Shown here: piece by piece, positions 8,599 to 19,519 of the stretch
Numbering within the stretch: the first letter of the stretch is position 1
How the letters are laid out: every line of letters begins with the position of its first letter
Assembly (NCBI GenBank): GCA_948146395.1
Contig: OX411547.1
Coordinates: 62,315,610 to 62,379,609 of the forward strand
DNA from: Fragum whitleyi
Lineage: Eukaryota; Mollusca; Bivalvia; Cardiida; Cardiidae
DNA length: 64,000 nucleotides
Direction: 5' to 3'
Notes under the pieces: generated by a model
The model's database searches: none
Told to the model about the DNA's origin: nothing
What the model saw: only the letters and a program-made list of their open reading frames with translations
Made by a program: the position numbers and the translations under genes

Positions 8599-9364
8599 GG
8601 CTGAGTACTAAGATTTTGTAGCGAATAATAGTTTCCATAAAATACAACACCCATATATACTTCATTGCACTCACCGTATTGGTCGAGCACAAATACTTGT
8701 ACTTATTTCTGATTGGTTATTAGAATGCCATAAAACCCTGTTCCCACGAAAGTGGAACAATTTAATTAGTTTTTAAACCTGTCTATTACTAATGGTTAAC
8801 AGCTGCAGGTGATAAATAAAAGCAATTACGCAAAAAACATTTCTCATGCTATCAAGAGATTGTATTCATTATTTCCATGTGTGTTTCACTGATTATATCT
8901 TTGTCGGTACTATGTAATTAACAACAGCTGCAGATTAAAGGATGAAAGTACATAAATAACGTAAAGAAAATTAATCGCTCTGATAATAATGTTACTTTAA
9001 TGTTAATTACTTTTTTAAATGAATTTTAAATTAGATTTTACTGATAGCATCTTTATGTCGCGACTTAAAAAATTCATAACAGCTGCAGAAAAATGATAAA
9101 ACATATAGGTTATCTGATAAACATTTTTACGTAAGACTTAATCATTTTACCACATGTTTTAGGAATAACATTAAGATCATACCGTGTTATTAGTTTCATA
9201 ATGAACAACACCTGCAGATGAAAGCATTAACTATCAGTATCAATGCTTAGTAGGTAATGGGTTTTCCCAAGTTGCAATTACTACGTATTTAACTAAATCA
9301 AGCATATATATATATATATAAATACTAAGAGTAGTGCTAGCATATGTTTCATTCTATGACTTTG
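8599..9364. promoter_or_regulatory. Intergenic region with four spaced AACAGCTGCAG-type motifs
   Basis: Between the minus-strand PC4-like gene and the plus-strand death-fold genes. Near-identical elements lie at 8799-8807 (AACAGCTGCAG core), 8923-8933, 9078-9088 and 9207-9217 (AACACCTGCAG), spaced about 120-155 bp. Each is followed by A-rich sequence, with TTACG/ACGTAA or TTAATC further on in several copies. They look like degenerate units of one repeat. CAGCTG is an E-box/PvuII-type palindrome. A TATA-like sequence at 8659-8652 may serve the PC4-like gene. An enhancer or replication-origin role is inference. Confidence 0.45.
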
Positions 9365-9685
9365 CATATAAAGGGTGTTAGTGCTAATACTATACTACTG
9401 AGGTGTGAGGGCGCATACTATACTACTGATGGTTTTTTAAGCGTCTGCTTAAAAAGTGCATTTTAAAAAGAAACGAACTTCTTTCATTGAAACAGATTTG
9501 AATATAGGGTTAATTACGAGTCGGAATTAATATACGGTAAGTCGTTTTATTATAAACTGTTATATTGATTTTAATTTCACATGTATCTCCAATATATCAA
9601 TTCATTTTAAAGAGGTTTATTGAGTTGTATGCTACATGGTTTTTTTTTGTTTACAATAAAAATACAATAAAGATACATATTCTTA

Positions 9686-9724
<39 letters not shown>

Positions 9725-9813
9725 ATTATTATTATTATTATTGTTGTTATTATTATTATTATTTTATGGTAAACCTATATGATGTTTATTCAGTTTAAAC
9801 CATTTCTTTTCAG
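9365..9813 (+). promoter_or_regulatory. Putative promoter, non-coding leader exon and intron of the death-fold genes
   Basis: CATATAAAGGG at 9365-9375 is a TATA candidate. A consensus donor ACG|GTAAGTCG begins at 9537 and a strong acceptor TTTCTTTTCAG ends at 9813, five bases before the ATG of the first death-fold gene. The 277-bp intron would contain the (TTA)n tract. The acceptor TCTTTTGCAG ending at 10239 stands just before the second gene's ATG. Exon boundaries are inferred from splice consensus only. Confidence 0.4.
9686..9763 (+). repeat. (TTA)n microsatellite
   Basis: About 25 units of TTA/ATT with a few TAA and TTG interruptions, inside the putative leader intron of the death-fold genes. 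Confidence 0.9.
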
Positions 9814-9817
9814 AAAC

Positions 9818-10168
9818 ATGGCAAATCCAATGAATAATGAGCTTTCTACATGTGAACTCGTACAGATTTAGGAAAGAATTGGCTCAAATTTGGAAATAGT
9901 AGCTGTTCATCTAGGGTTTTGTCGAAGCCAAATACTAGCTCTTAAAGAAAATACACATGGACTTGAAAGACAATTATTTTGGTTACTTTACTCTTGGTAC
10001 GAGGTTGTAAAACATTACGACAATAGTTGGAGATATCTGCTCGCTAAAGCTTTTCAGGCGGTGAAAGATAATAGAACGGCATATTTCATAGTCGGTTCTA
10101 GTGATCAGTTAAAACACGTTACTATGACGCCATCTACCATGGATAAAGTGAGAGAAATTAAGTTCTAA
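9818..10168 (+). pseudogene. Death-fold domain protein, copy 1, with premature TAG
   Basis: The frame from ATG 9818 to TAA 10168 covers 116 codons, with a TAG at 9869-9871 (codon 18). The remainder reads as a six-helix death-type fold: LEIVAVHLGFCRSQILALKE, then QLFWLLYSWYEVVKH, then LLAKAFQAVKDN, ending VREIKF. It aligns along its full length with copy 2 (10247-10594), with the same end and spacing, so the two are tandem duplicates. Without a start after the stop the protein cannot be made. It lies on the strand opposite to the other element genes, directly after a splice acceptor. Confidence 0.75.
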
Positions 10169-10246
10169 GACTCTATAATTATATTTATCTGGGTGTTACA
10201 TGAAATACTTGACTTAATTCAGAAATCTATCTTTTGCAGGGAGGAC

Positions 10247-10594
10247 ATGGCATCCAAAATCACAGTAGGTGAACTCATAAACCTATCTCGTGAAATAACT
10301 GAATGGGAGGTAGTTGCAGTTGTGCTTGGATTTAATAGACACCAAATTCAATCATTAAAGAAGAACAGTCAAGATGCGTCAAGTCTTACGTTTTGGCTGC
10401 TTTTTTCGTGGTATGACGTCGTTAAAGATTGCAACGAAAACTGTCGAGATTTGCTTGCAATGGCATTTGTGGCGATACAAGATAACTTAACTTCTTCCCT
10501 CATTATGGGGTGTGATAGGTATAATCTACGTGAGCTAGAAAATCTTACTATGAAAGATACGACATTAGAGAGAGTGAAAAACATAAAGTTTTAA
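10247..10594 (+). CDS. Death-fold domain protein, copy 2, intact (115 aa)
   Basis: 115 aa from ATG 10247 (GGACATGG), preceded by splice acceptor TCTTTTGCAG at 10239; the open frame extends upstream to 10193 but through intron-like sequence. Death-domain hallmarks: a short N-terminal helix (VGELINLSREITEW), VVAVVLGFNRHQIQSLKKN, the helix FWLLFSWYDVV with its central Trp, then LLAMAFVAIQDN. The whole protein is one domain, like small viral adaptor mimics. Family knowledge: death domains assemble receptor and caspase signalling complexes by like-with-like contact. A dominant-negative anti-apoptotic role alongside the BIR protein is inference. A host-derived gene is the alternative. Confidence 0.7.
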   Translation: MASKITVGELINLSREITEWEVVAVVLGFNRHQIQSLKKNSQDASSLTFWLLFSWYDVVKDCNENCRDLLAMAFVAIQDNLTSSLIMGCDRYNLRELENLTMKDTTLERVKNIKF

Positions 10595-11448
10595 GAACCA
10601 TATGTGTATATTAGCGCGCTTATACAATGTCTACATACAACACTGCATATAACTCCAGTGGGTAGAAAGCGAAATTGGATCATAATTGTTTCCCTTTAGT
10701 TAACGCGTGTATTTGGATTCAATTACCATCAAATTTACAGTGTAATTTATCAGGGTTTTTCTGTGTTTTATGGGATTTTATTTCATTTCTCTGTTTCCTG
10801 ACGACGAGGTTTTATTTAGTGTGTGAACATTGGACTCAAAGGTCAAAACTATGGGTTAAATAAAGTCGCCTTAGCCTTGACTTAAACATAAAACATACTG
10901 GATAATGTTTTATCAATATACACATTGTGCATTTGTTGTTTGCTGAAACCGACTTTTTTGCCAAAAGTATTAGAATAAATACTTATTTTCTACCCTGATT
11001 TATTTTGTTAAGACTAAAATGCATATCAAAAGTGTTAAATGTACTTCATGTACATATATAAACTGGAGATGTGTTTTATATTAAACCATATAACGACTAG
11101 ACATTGTATACATATTTTACATTATATTATATATGTTAGAAAATACAAATAAATGTCTTAAATAATATTACGAAGTTTGATATATAATTTACCCTTACCG
11201 TTACAACCCCCTCCTTCTAACTAGGGTATTCCAACCATTGAAAAGAGCATTTTCTTCTTTTTCCAACACTGTTTTCTAAATTTTCTTATACTATACTTTC
11301 CCAATATTTTACTGAAATTTTTCCTATTAATGGTTGGTTCAAAGTTTTAATGTGAGGTGTTGGTCAGACAGGTACACGAATCAACGAACGGGCTCTTGCT
11401 CTTATCGATCGACCTTTTTTGTATCTAACCGCCTCTTTGACTTAACCA
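10595..11448. other. Non-coding spacer
   Basis: No supported gene. Contains AT-rich sequence and short degenerate repeats of the form GCATTTTCTTCTTTTTCC near 11250 and again near 11496 and 13270. Confidence 0.4.
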
Positions 11449-11578
11449 TTAGTTTTTATTTGTGAAAAATAAATGTAGTAAACAGTATTGGAAACAAGCA
11501 TTTTCTTCTTTTCTTTCGCTGTTTTTCCGATCTAAATTAAGTAACCGTTTGCCAAGGTCGACAACAATTCTTATCTTT

Positions 11579-12324
11579 TTATAATCTCTCATTTTTGTAA
11601 TATGGGGGACAGCGTTTTCTTCGCTTAACAATGCGCTCAATAAACCAGAGACTGTTCTCGTCTTTTTCCACTTTCTGCAATTCGCTCGTATAAAAAAAAC
11701 CTTTTATATTTTCGTCTTTTAAATCCTTTAAGCGATACATTATAATTCCCTGCTTTAGTAACCTACCCGCTATTTGAAACACCTCTGCAGTGTACTGCTC
11801 CTGATAGGCTCTTAAGGCTTCTGTGCGGAGTATTGTTATAATTATCAATAATGTCGTCAAGCACACCAATGTAACGATAGCTACCGTGATGCCTCATGTA
11901 CCTGTAAAGAGTCGTTTTGATCATCCTCTGAACCCTTTCCGGATAATTTGCCTACATAATTTGCCTTTGGTGGATTTTGTGTTGTGAAAAAGTAGATGTT
12001 TTCCCATTTCATCAATTTTTTAAACCACTGATTAACAAATTCGGAACCTTTGTCTGCTCTTACTTTTCTTGGTTTCACGACTTTAATTATATTTTTCATA
12101 CCTTCCAAAACTACCTTTGCCGTTTTATTTTTTAACGGTTGAACTCTTAACTTCTTGCTTAACATGTCAATGGTAAACAATAGATACCGAACACCATCAT
12201 TTGCATCACTTAAATTTATCATAGAAAGCAAATCAATGTCCCATTGTTCATTGATTGAGGTTACTCGCACATTTGCAGTCTGGAAACGATGTGTTTTTTC
12301 AATTATAATAAACTTAAATGACAA
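11579..12324 (-). pseudogene. Retroviral-type (rve) integrase of Maverick, truncated and frameshifted
   Basis: Reading from 12324 the frame opens without an ATG and enters the catalytic core at NVRVTSINEQWDIDLLSM (first catalytic Asp), then GVRYLLFTIDMLSKKL, PRKVRADKGSEF (second Asp), then NPPKANYVG. A 13-bp tandem duplication at 11943-11965 shifts the frame; the continuation, with the catalytic Glu context (YPERV) and YRYMRHHGSYRYIGVLDD, lies in another frame and stops near 11775. A third frame (to 11579) holds the C-terminal SH3/chromodomain-like part: MYRLKDLKDENIKGFFY, ELQKV, FIERIVKRRKR. The N-terminal zinc-binding part is missing because a satellite begins there, and a stretch before the C-terminal part also seems lost. 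Not functional. Identity is secure. Confidence 0.88.
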
Positions 12325-13266
12325 TATACTTAGATCGCCAACAAGTTATTATCTCTTTACAATCACCTATTTTTTTCACAAGACGAAGATGTATTCCGTC
12401 CTGCATTCAGGAGAACAAAACGTTTACGAACGTTTTAAAACGTGCACTCACGTGTGATACCTGATACCATTTTGAAACGTAGGTGAGCTTTTTGTCCTCC
12501 TAAACGCAAGGTTGACAAACATTTTCGAAAATATTGACTTTTCAATTATAATAAACTGAAATGCCAATATACTTAGATCGCCAACAAGTTATTATCTCTT
12601 TACAATCACCTATTTTTTTCACAAGACGAAGATGTATTCTGTCCTGCATTCAGGAGAACAAAACGTTTACGAACGTTTTAAAACGTGCACTCACGTGTGA
12701 TACCTGATACCATTTTGAAACGTAGGTGAGCTTTTTGTCCTCCTAAACGCAAGGTTGACAAACATTTTCGAAAATATTGACTTTTCAATTATAATAAACT
12801 GAAATGACATTATACTTAGATCGCCAACAAGTTATTATCTCTTTACATCACCTATTTTTTTCACAAGACGAAGATGTATTCTGTCCTGCATTCAGGAGAA
12901 CAAAACGTTTACGAACGTTTTAAAACGTGCACTCACGTGTGATACCTGATACCATTTTGAAACGTAGGTGAGCTTTTTGTCCTCCTAAACGCAAGGTTGA
13001 CAAACATTTTCGAAAATATTGACTTTTCAATTATAATAAACTGAAATGACAATATACTTAGATCGCCAACAAGTTATTATCTCTTTACAATCACCTATTT
13101 TTTTCACAAGACGAAGATGTATTCTGTCCTGCATTCAGGAGAACAAAACGTTTACGAACGTTTTAAAACGTGTACTCACGTGTGATACCTGGTACCATTT
13201 TGAAACGTAGGTGAGCTTTTTGTCCTCCTAAACGCAAGGTTGACAAACATTTTCGAAAATATTGAC
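12297..13266 (+). repeat. Four-copy 243-bp tandem satellite
   Basis: Units start near 12297, 12540, 12783 and 13025 (periods 243, 243, 242), with only a few substitutions and one-base gaps between copies. Each unit carries TTTTCAATTATAATAAACT at its start, an ACGT-rich palindromic block (CGTTTACGAACGTTTTAAAA then CGTG), and ends GACAAACATTTTCGAAAATA. The first copy overlaps the broken start of the integrase reading frame. The high identity implies recent amplification or homogenisation. Confidence 0.95.
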
Positions 13267-15087
13267 ACATGTATTTTTCTTCTTCTCCGACATGGTTTTC
13301 AAAATTTCCTGCTACTCGAATTTTCACGATTAATGTTCGTTCGTAGATCAACGTTTTAGCGTTAAGTTTTGGGTAATATAGGTAGGTGAGCGAGTGAAAG
13401 AATGGGTGAACGGACCATGATATGTATCAATGCTGGACAGACTTAAAGGACCATATTAAACCACGCCTTTCTGTGAAATTTATAATGTACCACATCCTCC
13501 GAACTGGCAAATATTAAGTTCGTAGGTTACAGTTGTAGATTTTTTGATCAGGCAGACATACAGATGAAAAACAAAACAGATGGGTGTATCAAAGGCGAGC
13601 GGGTCCGATCTCGCATTTTTCTACAATGATTTAACATGTTTCACGCGTGTTGACAAGTAAAACGCAGCAAAACATGTGGTACTCTTACCGCTATCGTTTG
13701 ATGGCCTATCAAAATAGCGACACGCGCTTCTATAATAATGAATAAAACAGATGCGTGAGTCTTGTTGGGGGGTTATTAACAGCACGCTTGTAAAAATGAG
13801 AAATTACAGCGTAAAATGTTGGGATTTGATAGGTATTTAAGAGGCGATAACTTAACCTATTTACACACAATCCCCTCTTTGACAAAAATGAACATTTTAA
13901 CTCCCAGAAAATTCCGTCTTATCTTATGATGTTCTGTGATATTTGTTTCATTGTATATCTATTTTGAATGCGCCAGCAATTTCTTTTATTTAATTCCCTG
14001 TCGTACTAAAGTAAGTAAAGGATCGACTTAATGGATTGTCTCGGGTTATTAGTTGTTTGATGTAGTTGCGGTTTGAGATTTCATGCGCGGATCCAGGATA
14101 TTTCCTCAGAGGGGTATGATTGAAAATATTTAATTTCCACAGTTTTCGTCAGTTAGCAAAATGCCGTAACTACAGCTTGAACAAAGCTGGAGTTACAAGT
14201 GTTTAGTTGCTCACTGACAATATGATACTTGCTTTCAAGTTTGTTCAAATCTTATAACCATATTTTCTGAAATTTCAAGAGGGGTGGGTTCCGGAACTCT
14301 GTATCCACGATAATGGTATTAATAAACAAACAACCACTCGAGTTGAGTAGAAATATCGTTTAAAAAAATAAAAATGATAATAACAACACAATGGTTTTAT
14401 ATTTATTTTGTATGATACATATTTTCATTCAAAGTCATGCAAATATGCTATGCTGTTCTATACATTATCTAATTACATAACACAAGACATATAATTACAC
14501 AATAATCTCTCAGTAAAATTGTGGTTTATACATTATTTTATTTCCACCAAAGTGGCGAGTTATATCACAAAAGAGAAACAACACAAATAATATACATAAT
14601 AAGATAATTAAGATAATGTAATATACCTTGTCAACGCTTCGAAGTTACGTAAAATTGTTCCCTCTACACAGTCCTTTTCCAATTACCAGATATAATTTTT
14701 TACACTACTCCAATCAAAGAAAAGTTACAGACAACAAAAAAGAGAATGTAACGAAGGTAACGTACATGGAAGAATTCATTGTAAGGAAAGAGACTTTGCT
14801 TGTTGCAAGTCGTTTCTCCTCTCAAACAATGCTTTCAATTCTCCTTTCAAACAATGCTTTCAATTCTTTTTTCAAAGTTACCAACGGATAGTACGATAAT
14901 GGTAAATTGATAAAAATCAATGTCATAAAATATTTTATGTATATTAACCATTTTTTGTGTTATCTTTATGTTTACACCAATTCCTGCTTTCAATTTATGC
15001 TAACTAATATTGTTTTTTACTCTTTCCACTTTCATTTTCTTAAATATTGTCTCCTGTTTCCGAATTTATGCTAACTAATATTGTATT
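13267..15087. other. Non-coding, no gene recognised
   Basis: AT-rich. Short ORFs on both strands have no recognisable domain. 13270-13350 resembles sequence near 11250. A short direct repeat (CAAACAATGCTTTCAATTCT) sits at 14825-14865. 14990-15070 contains degenerate copies of the repeat from the coiled-coil gene's 3' end. Confidence 0.4.
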
Positions 15088-16736
15088 TTAACTTGAACAC
15101 TTTGTTGCTACATATATGACGTCATCGTCACTATTCCCACTTTCATTTTCTTGATTATTGTCTCCTGTTTCCGAAATGTTTTCATTTTCTTGATTATTGT
15201 CTCCTGTTTCCGAAATGTTTTCATATTCCATTTGCCTGTTTTCTTCCGCCTCCCCATCGTCTATCGTATCACTTATGTCCATTAGGCTGTTTCTTAAATT
15301 ATAAAATCGTTTTTCATAAATTTCGCTAGTGTTCTGCCAAATACTTATTGTCTCTTTATTTTGATTGATAATTTGTGTTTGTTCTTCCACCTTTTCTTTT
15401 AGGGAAGAAATTTCATCTTTCAATCTTTTAGTTAAAACATTGTATCTAATTTTTTCCTCTGTCAGAGTTGAGATAGAATTGCGAAATTTTGAGTTGTCCC
15501 TTTCAAGTTTTTGCTTTTCAGATTCCAATAATTGAACTTTTAATTCTACTTCTCTCATTGTGGTTTTAAGGAGTGGAACCTCTGTGAGAATGTCATCCCT
15601 CTCTCTCTGAAATGTGTCTCTCTCTCTTGAAGCAGCTATCAAGTCTGTAAAATAAACAAGAATGTTTTGAATATAATTTTTAGAATAACAAAATCAAGAA
15701 AAATATCAAAATAAATGAATAAGTAAAGTACCGAAATATGCCAATGAATTCTTGAATAAATATATATGAAAATACAAACATATATAAAACAATGAATACA
15801 AAATAATCAGTCAAATAAATAAATTTGCTTGTAAATAATTGAATTATGAGTGAACATTTGTTTTTAAACAGTATTCAAATTAGGGTATGTAAAACAATTC
15901 GCAGTGAAATAGTTAAATGAAGTGTTCATAAGAAAGGAAAAACGAAAATATAATTTGTTAAATTTGCTCTTAATTTCACCCGGAATACAAAATATTTTTT
16001 CGACGATATTTTCAAATGAAGAATTTATCTTTAACATTTCATATTTCATTGAATATTTTGTAAAAGTATATTCATTTTCTAATCAAACACAACAAATATT
16101 TTGATTGTCAAAATAATAATAATAAAAAAAATATAGAAAATATATGAGCCTGTGTGTGACATTTCCAACGATTTCCGGGTGTAACAAGTAAAGACTCGGA
16201 TCAGTCTGTTCATCCGCAAAGTCTGATCAGGGTCTTCACTTTGCACTCTGTAGGTAGCTACTGAGTCAAATTTTCTTTAGGTAATCAGCCAATAATCTGA
16301 ACGCACTGTGTGATCGGTCAGTCTGCTAAATGTCTGTACTTGATGCACAATTAAAATTGTTGGAAATGTCACGCACAGACTCATATATTTTCTATAGTCT
16401 GATGAATTCACAAAAACAGAAACTCTTAGAAAGAAATATACTTCTCACGAAAGGTAGGTAAAGAAATGTAGTTTAGAGTTTGTATTTAATCAGTCGGATC
16501 TAACTCTACACTACTCAAATATTTTCAAGACATCGGCACTTACAAAATCTTTAAAACAATATTAAAATGATAGAGTATAAGAAAGAAAACAAATTACCTT
16601 GACGGGATTCGTACAAATCTTGGTTTAGCCGATCCACTTCAGCTCTCATATTTCGAATCAAATCATTAGAACTTTCGCGAGAATACTCAAACATATTGTT
16701 TGACATATCCAAAAACTTATTCATGTATCGATCCAT
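15088..16736 (-). CDS. Coiled-coil protein with acidic repeat tail, exons 16736..16598 and 15644..15088
   Basis: Exon 1 (139 nt, ATG 16736) ends CGTCAAG|GTAATT; the intron 16597-15645 (953 bp) ends ATTTTACAG|ACTTGA; exon 2 (557 nt) runs to TAA. The joined frame is 231 aa. About residues 30-160 form a near-continuous heptad coiled coil rich in Glu/Lys/Arg/Gln (for example EKQKLERDNSKF and LKDEISSLKEKVEEQTQI). The tail is acidic and has two adjacent exact copies of the 13-residue unit NISETGDNNQENE. No membrane segment or catalytic motif. A TATA box of the ATPase-gene type lies 55 bp upstream. It may be an element gene or a host gene. A DNA transposon-like foldback sits in the intron. Confidence 0.7.
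16131..16396. mobile_element. MITE with inverted terminal repeats inside the coiled-coil gene intron
   Basis: Left end 16131-16169 and right end 16358-16396 are inverted repeats of about 38 bp differing at a few positions (core TGTGACATTTCCAAC on the left, GTTGGAAATGTCACGCAC on the right). The interior contains TCATCCGCAAAGTCTGATCA and GGTCTTCACTTTGCA, shared with a second copy near 57507-57718. No coding capacity. About 266 bp. Confidence 0.85.
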
Positions 16737-16790
16737 CTTTTACTTTAAACCTTTTAGAATCAAAGTGTGACAAGCTGTCTACAAAGGCCG

Positions 16791-16799
16791 CTTTTTATA
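16791..16799 (-). promoter_or_regulatory. TATA box of the coiled-coil gene
   Basis: Minus-strand TATAAAAAGCGGCC starting at 16799, 55 bp upstream of the ATG at 16736. It shares the TATAwAAAGCGG core with the packaging ATPase promoter at 5660. Confidence 0.55.
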
Positions 16800-17235
16800 G
16801 GGAATCGAACAGTCAAAGCGTGGGAATCCGGATCCTGTTCTCATGCTGTTGCACAAAGAAACAGCTGATAAATTTAATTCCAGTCATTAACTTATTTGTT
16901 CAGAATAAATTCGCAGATGAAAAAAGAGAAAGAAATTAAACTTAATGATAAAGTCTTACCCCTAACCGCTTACCAATGCACTCGAGTTTTCCATTTTCAA
17001 AACATATCCTATCGTCTGAAGCAAGTGAGATCTCAACTATATTGACTTTGTGAATGGAATTGATTCAAAATCTTTTTGGCAAGAGAAGTAAGATAAACAA
17101 AATCAGTTTACTCGTGATTTATTTATGCCTAATCCATATATACGTTCGCAGTCCAAGAGACAAAAAGCCGAAATTATTAATATGAGAGAAAGTATTTTTC
17201 TTATTGAAGTATATCATGATCAGATTTCGATATTG

Positions 17236-17515
17236 ACTGGCAGCATCAGGTTCGATCCCTGGCCGTGACAATACCTTTCCCGATAATTATCTCCCACCAA
17301 TGGGTGGATAATCATAATTCTAAGTGGGATGAGCAGATGGAGACTTGGAAAAGATGCAGGGGTAGCATTGGACAGAGGAATACCAAGCAATCCACCGTTA
17401 GTTGCTCTAGACGTCGCAATATGAAAGAATACTGTTGAAAGTGGCGATAAACCCCTTTCAAATAAACAGATCACTGATCCTAAAGTAGCATCCAACAACG
17501 TTCTTTCAAGCTTTA
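17236..17515 (+). mobile_element. tRNA-derived SINE, diverged copy
   Basis: Contains a B-box-like AGGTTCGATCCCTGG (about 17249), the block TCTCCCACCAATGGGTGGATAATC, and a 3' region CAATATGAAAGAATACTGTTGAAAGTGGCG near 17418-17448, homologous to the copies at 33.6, 46.1 and 56.0 kb. The A box is weak. Confidence 0.7.
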
Positions 17516-19519
17516 AATAATAAGAATTTTACCAAGTTGCTCAGGAAAAATGACCGGGTTGTGGGTTAAAGGCAACATGACCACATAATAACGTATATAT
17601 TTATTTAATTAATGTATTTCCATCACGAGAACTGTGATTTTTCTTATCATCAAATTCCCAGAAAACAACCGTTTAAATTGTTTTCTTCAAACGCATATCT
17701 AACAGCATTAAAAACCCATTATTGACGTAAATTAATTGGAGTCTGAGAAACTCATTTGACATATGGAACAGACTGCAATTGGCTGGGAATGTCTGTAACG
17801 GTTTTATTTCTGTACTGTAATGAACTCCTTTCCTTAAATTTGTACCTATTTCGAGCTATCTGTTCACATCATTTGTCACTTTTTAAAACAGGTATTTCAA
17901 TTACATAAGAGTTAGTTACAGATATCATTACAACTCGTGTTTCATTTAGGTATCTTTCAAATTCGAATGTGACTGGTAATAAAAAAAGGGAAAAAAATCA
18001 ATGCATAACTTCTGCTTAAAAACTGTAATATGCATAATGGAATTATCGGTTTTTATATGTTTTTCTCCTGATTGTGTAAATGTAACAAATGTATATGTGC
18101 AAGTTAAAATATACTGATATATACCCGACTTAGTCGGCTTTCTGTCAAACCAGAAGATCGGTTTAGCTCAGTTAACTTTTAGCTGACAAAGGGTCGCTTT
18201 CAAATACAAGATTCAGCAAAGCACAATAAAGTTGAATTTCTCACAGTAATATATTCATTTACAGTGCGATACTTTTGATGTTGTAATTCGTCATACACCC
18301 CCAGATTATGTGCTTTAATTAATTATGCCACATGTTGATTCTAACGACCTAATGACTTAACCAGCGCACTCAGGTTATATAATCATGGGAACGATTCTTT
18401 TACGGTAACACCGTGGCACTTCAAAAGTTGATCTAGTGGGTAGGAAGAAAAGGGTTAAAATGGAATCATTCATATAGATTTAAAAAAAAAAATGATTAGC
18501 ATCATTTACGTTTTCATGACTCCATTATCAACCCGATTTACCCTTACAAGATTTCTAGGTCATAATTTTATCTTTTACAAATTTATCCCCAAGACTTTTA
18601 TCCCCAAGACTTTTATCCTCTTCTAAGACAGTTTTACTCTACTCAGCATCCGTTTCTTCCATAAATATCAATGGACCGGAACCCAACTCGAAGTTGTTCT
18701 GTAACTCATTGATGCGGACTCACATACCAAAAATACGCTCAATATCTGCCAGGATTAAGAAAGAAAAATGAGCCCGGAAAACTGATATGTCTTGACAGAC
18801 GGAGCGCAAACCTATAGTCCCCTTCGGCTTTCGCCGGTAGGGTACTAATAATCAAGGTTATATTCCAGAAAATTGATCTCATGTGTTGTTTCCTCTATTC
18901 AGATTCCTCGCCTACGTACTATCAGTTCTTTGATTTTAGCACAGTGCAAGTACTGTTGAAATCACAAAGCACTTCGTATTGCACGAAGGCTGATGATGTA
19001 TACTAGACCTATTTTTTGCGTGCGCATGAAAACAAAAAGCTACGTAGTACACACGTTGTTCGGTTTTTGACTCGATTATCCTTTTCCTAGGAAATTTCCA
19101 GGATACAGCGTTGTTTCCTATGGCCTGCTACATCAGGTAAAAATGGTTGGTGAGTACTTCAAAGGAATTACAAATAACTTAAAATGACAATGAATAGCGC
19201 ATATAAGTCTCCTACAATTGAAGTTACTTGAAAAAAAAAAACATTCAGAAAATATCTGATCGTTTGCTGCATTTCTTAATCAGGTCAAAATCGGCATTGT
19301 GTCAGGCATTTTGGCAATGGATTGTTTGGTCGACCGATTTTTAGTTGAGAATTTTACCCATCAATTTTTTTTCAAATAGATCTTATGAAAAAATCAAAAT
19401 GCTTTTTATTTGTTTGTTTTTATTTTAGGAAACTGGAAGTATACTGTTCCGATTTCCAAGGGTTCGAGATCCCGTAAAGATATTTATTAATTTCGTCTAG
19501 AGTTGTATTATTTTCCTTT
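17516..19519. other. Non-coding, no gene; one repeat fragment
   Basis: No supported ORF. A hairpin-bearing fragment CCCCTTCGGCTTTCGCCGGT (18820-18839) looks like part of a dispersed repeat. A small inverted motif CCCGACTTAGTCGG is at 18124. Confidence 0.35.

Noticed and set aside
11449..11640. 63-codon ORF after the integrase C-terminal fragment
   Set aside because: Does not continue the chromodomain-like sequence; a frame by-product.
12155..12457. 100-codon plus-strand ORF over the integrase/satellite border
   Set aside because: Half antisense integrase and half satellite; an artefact.
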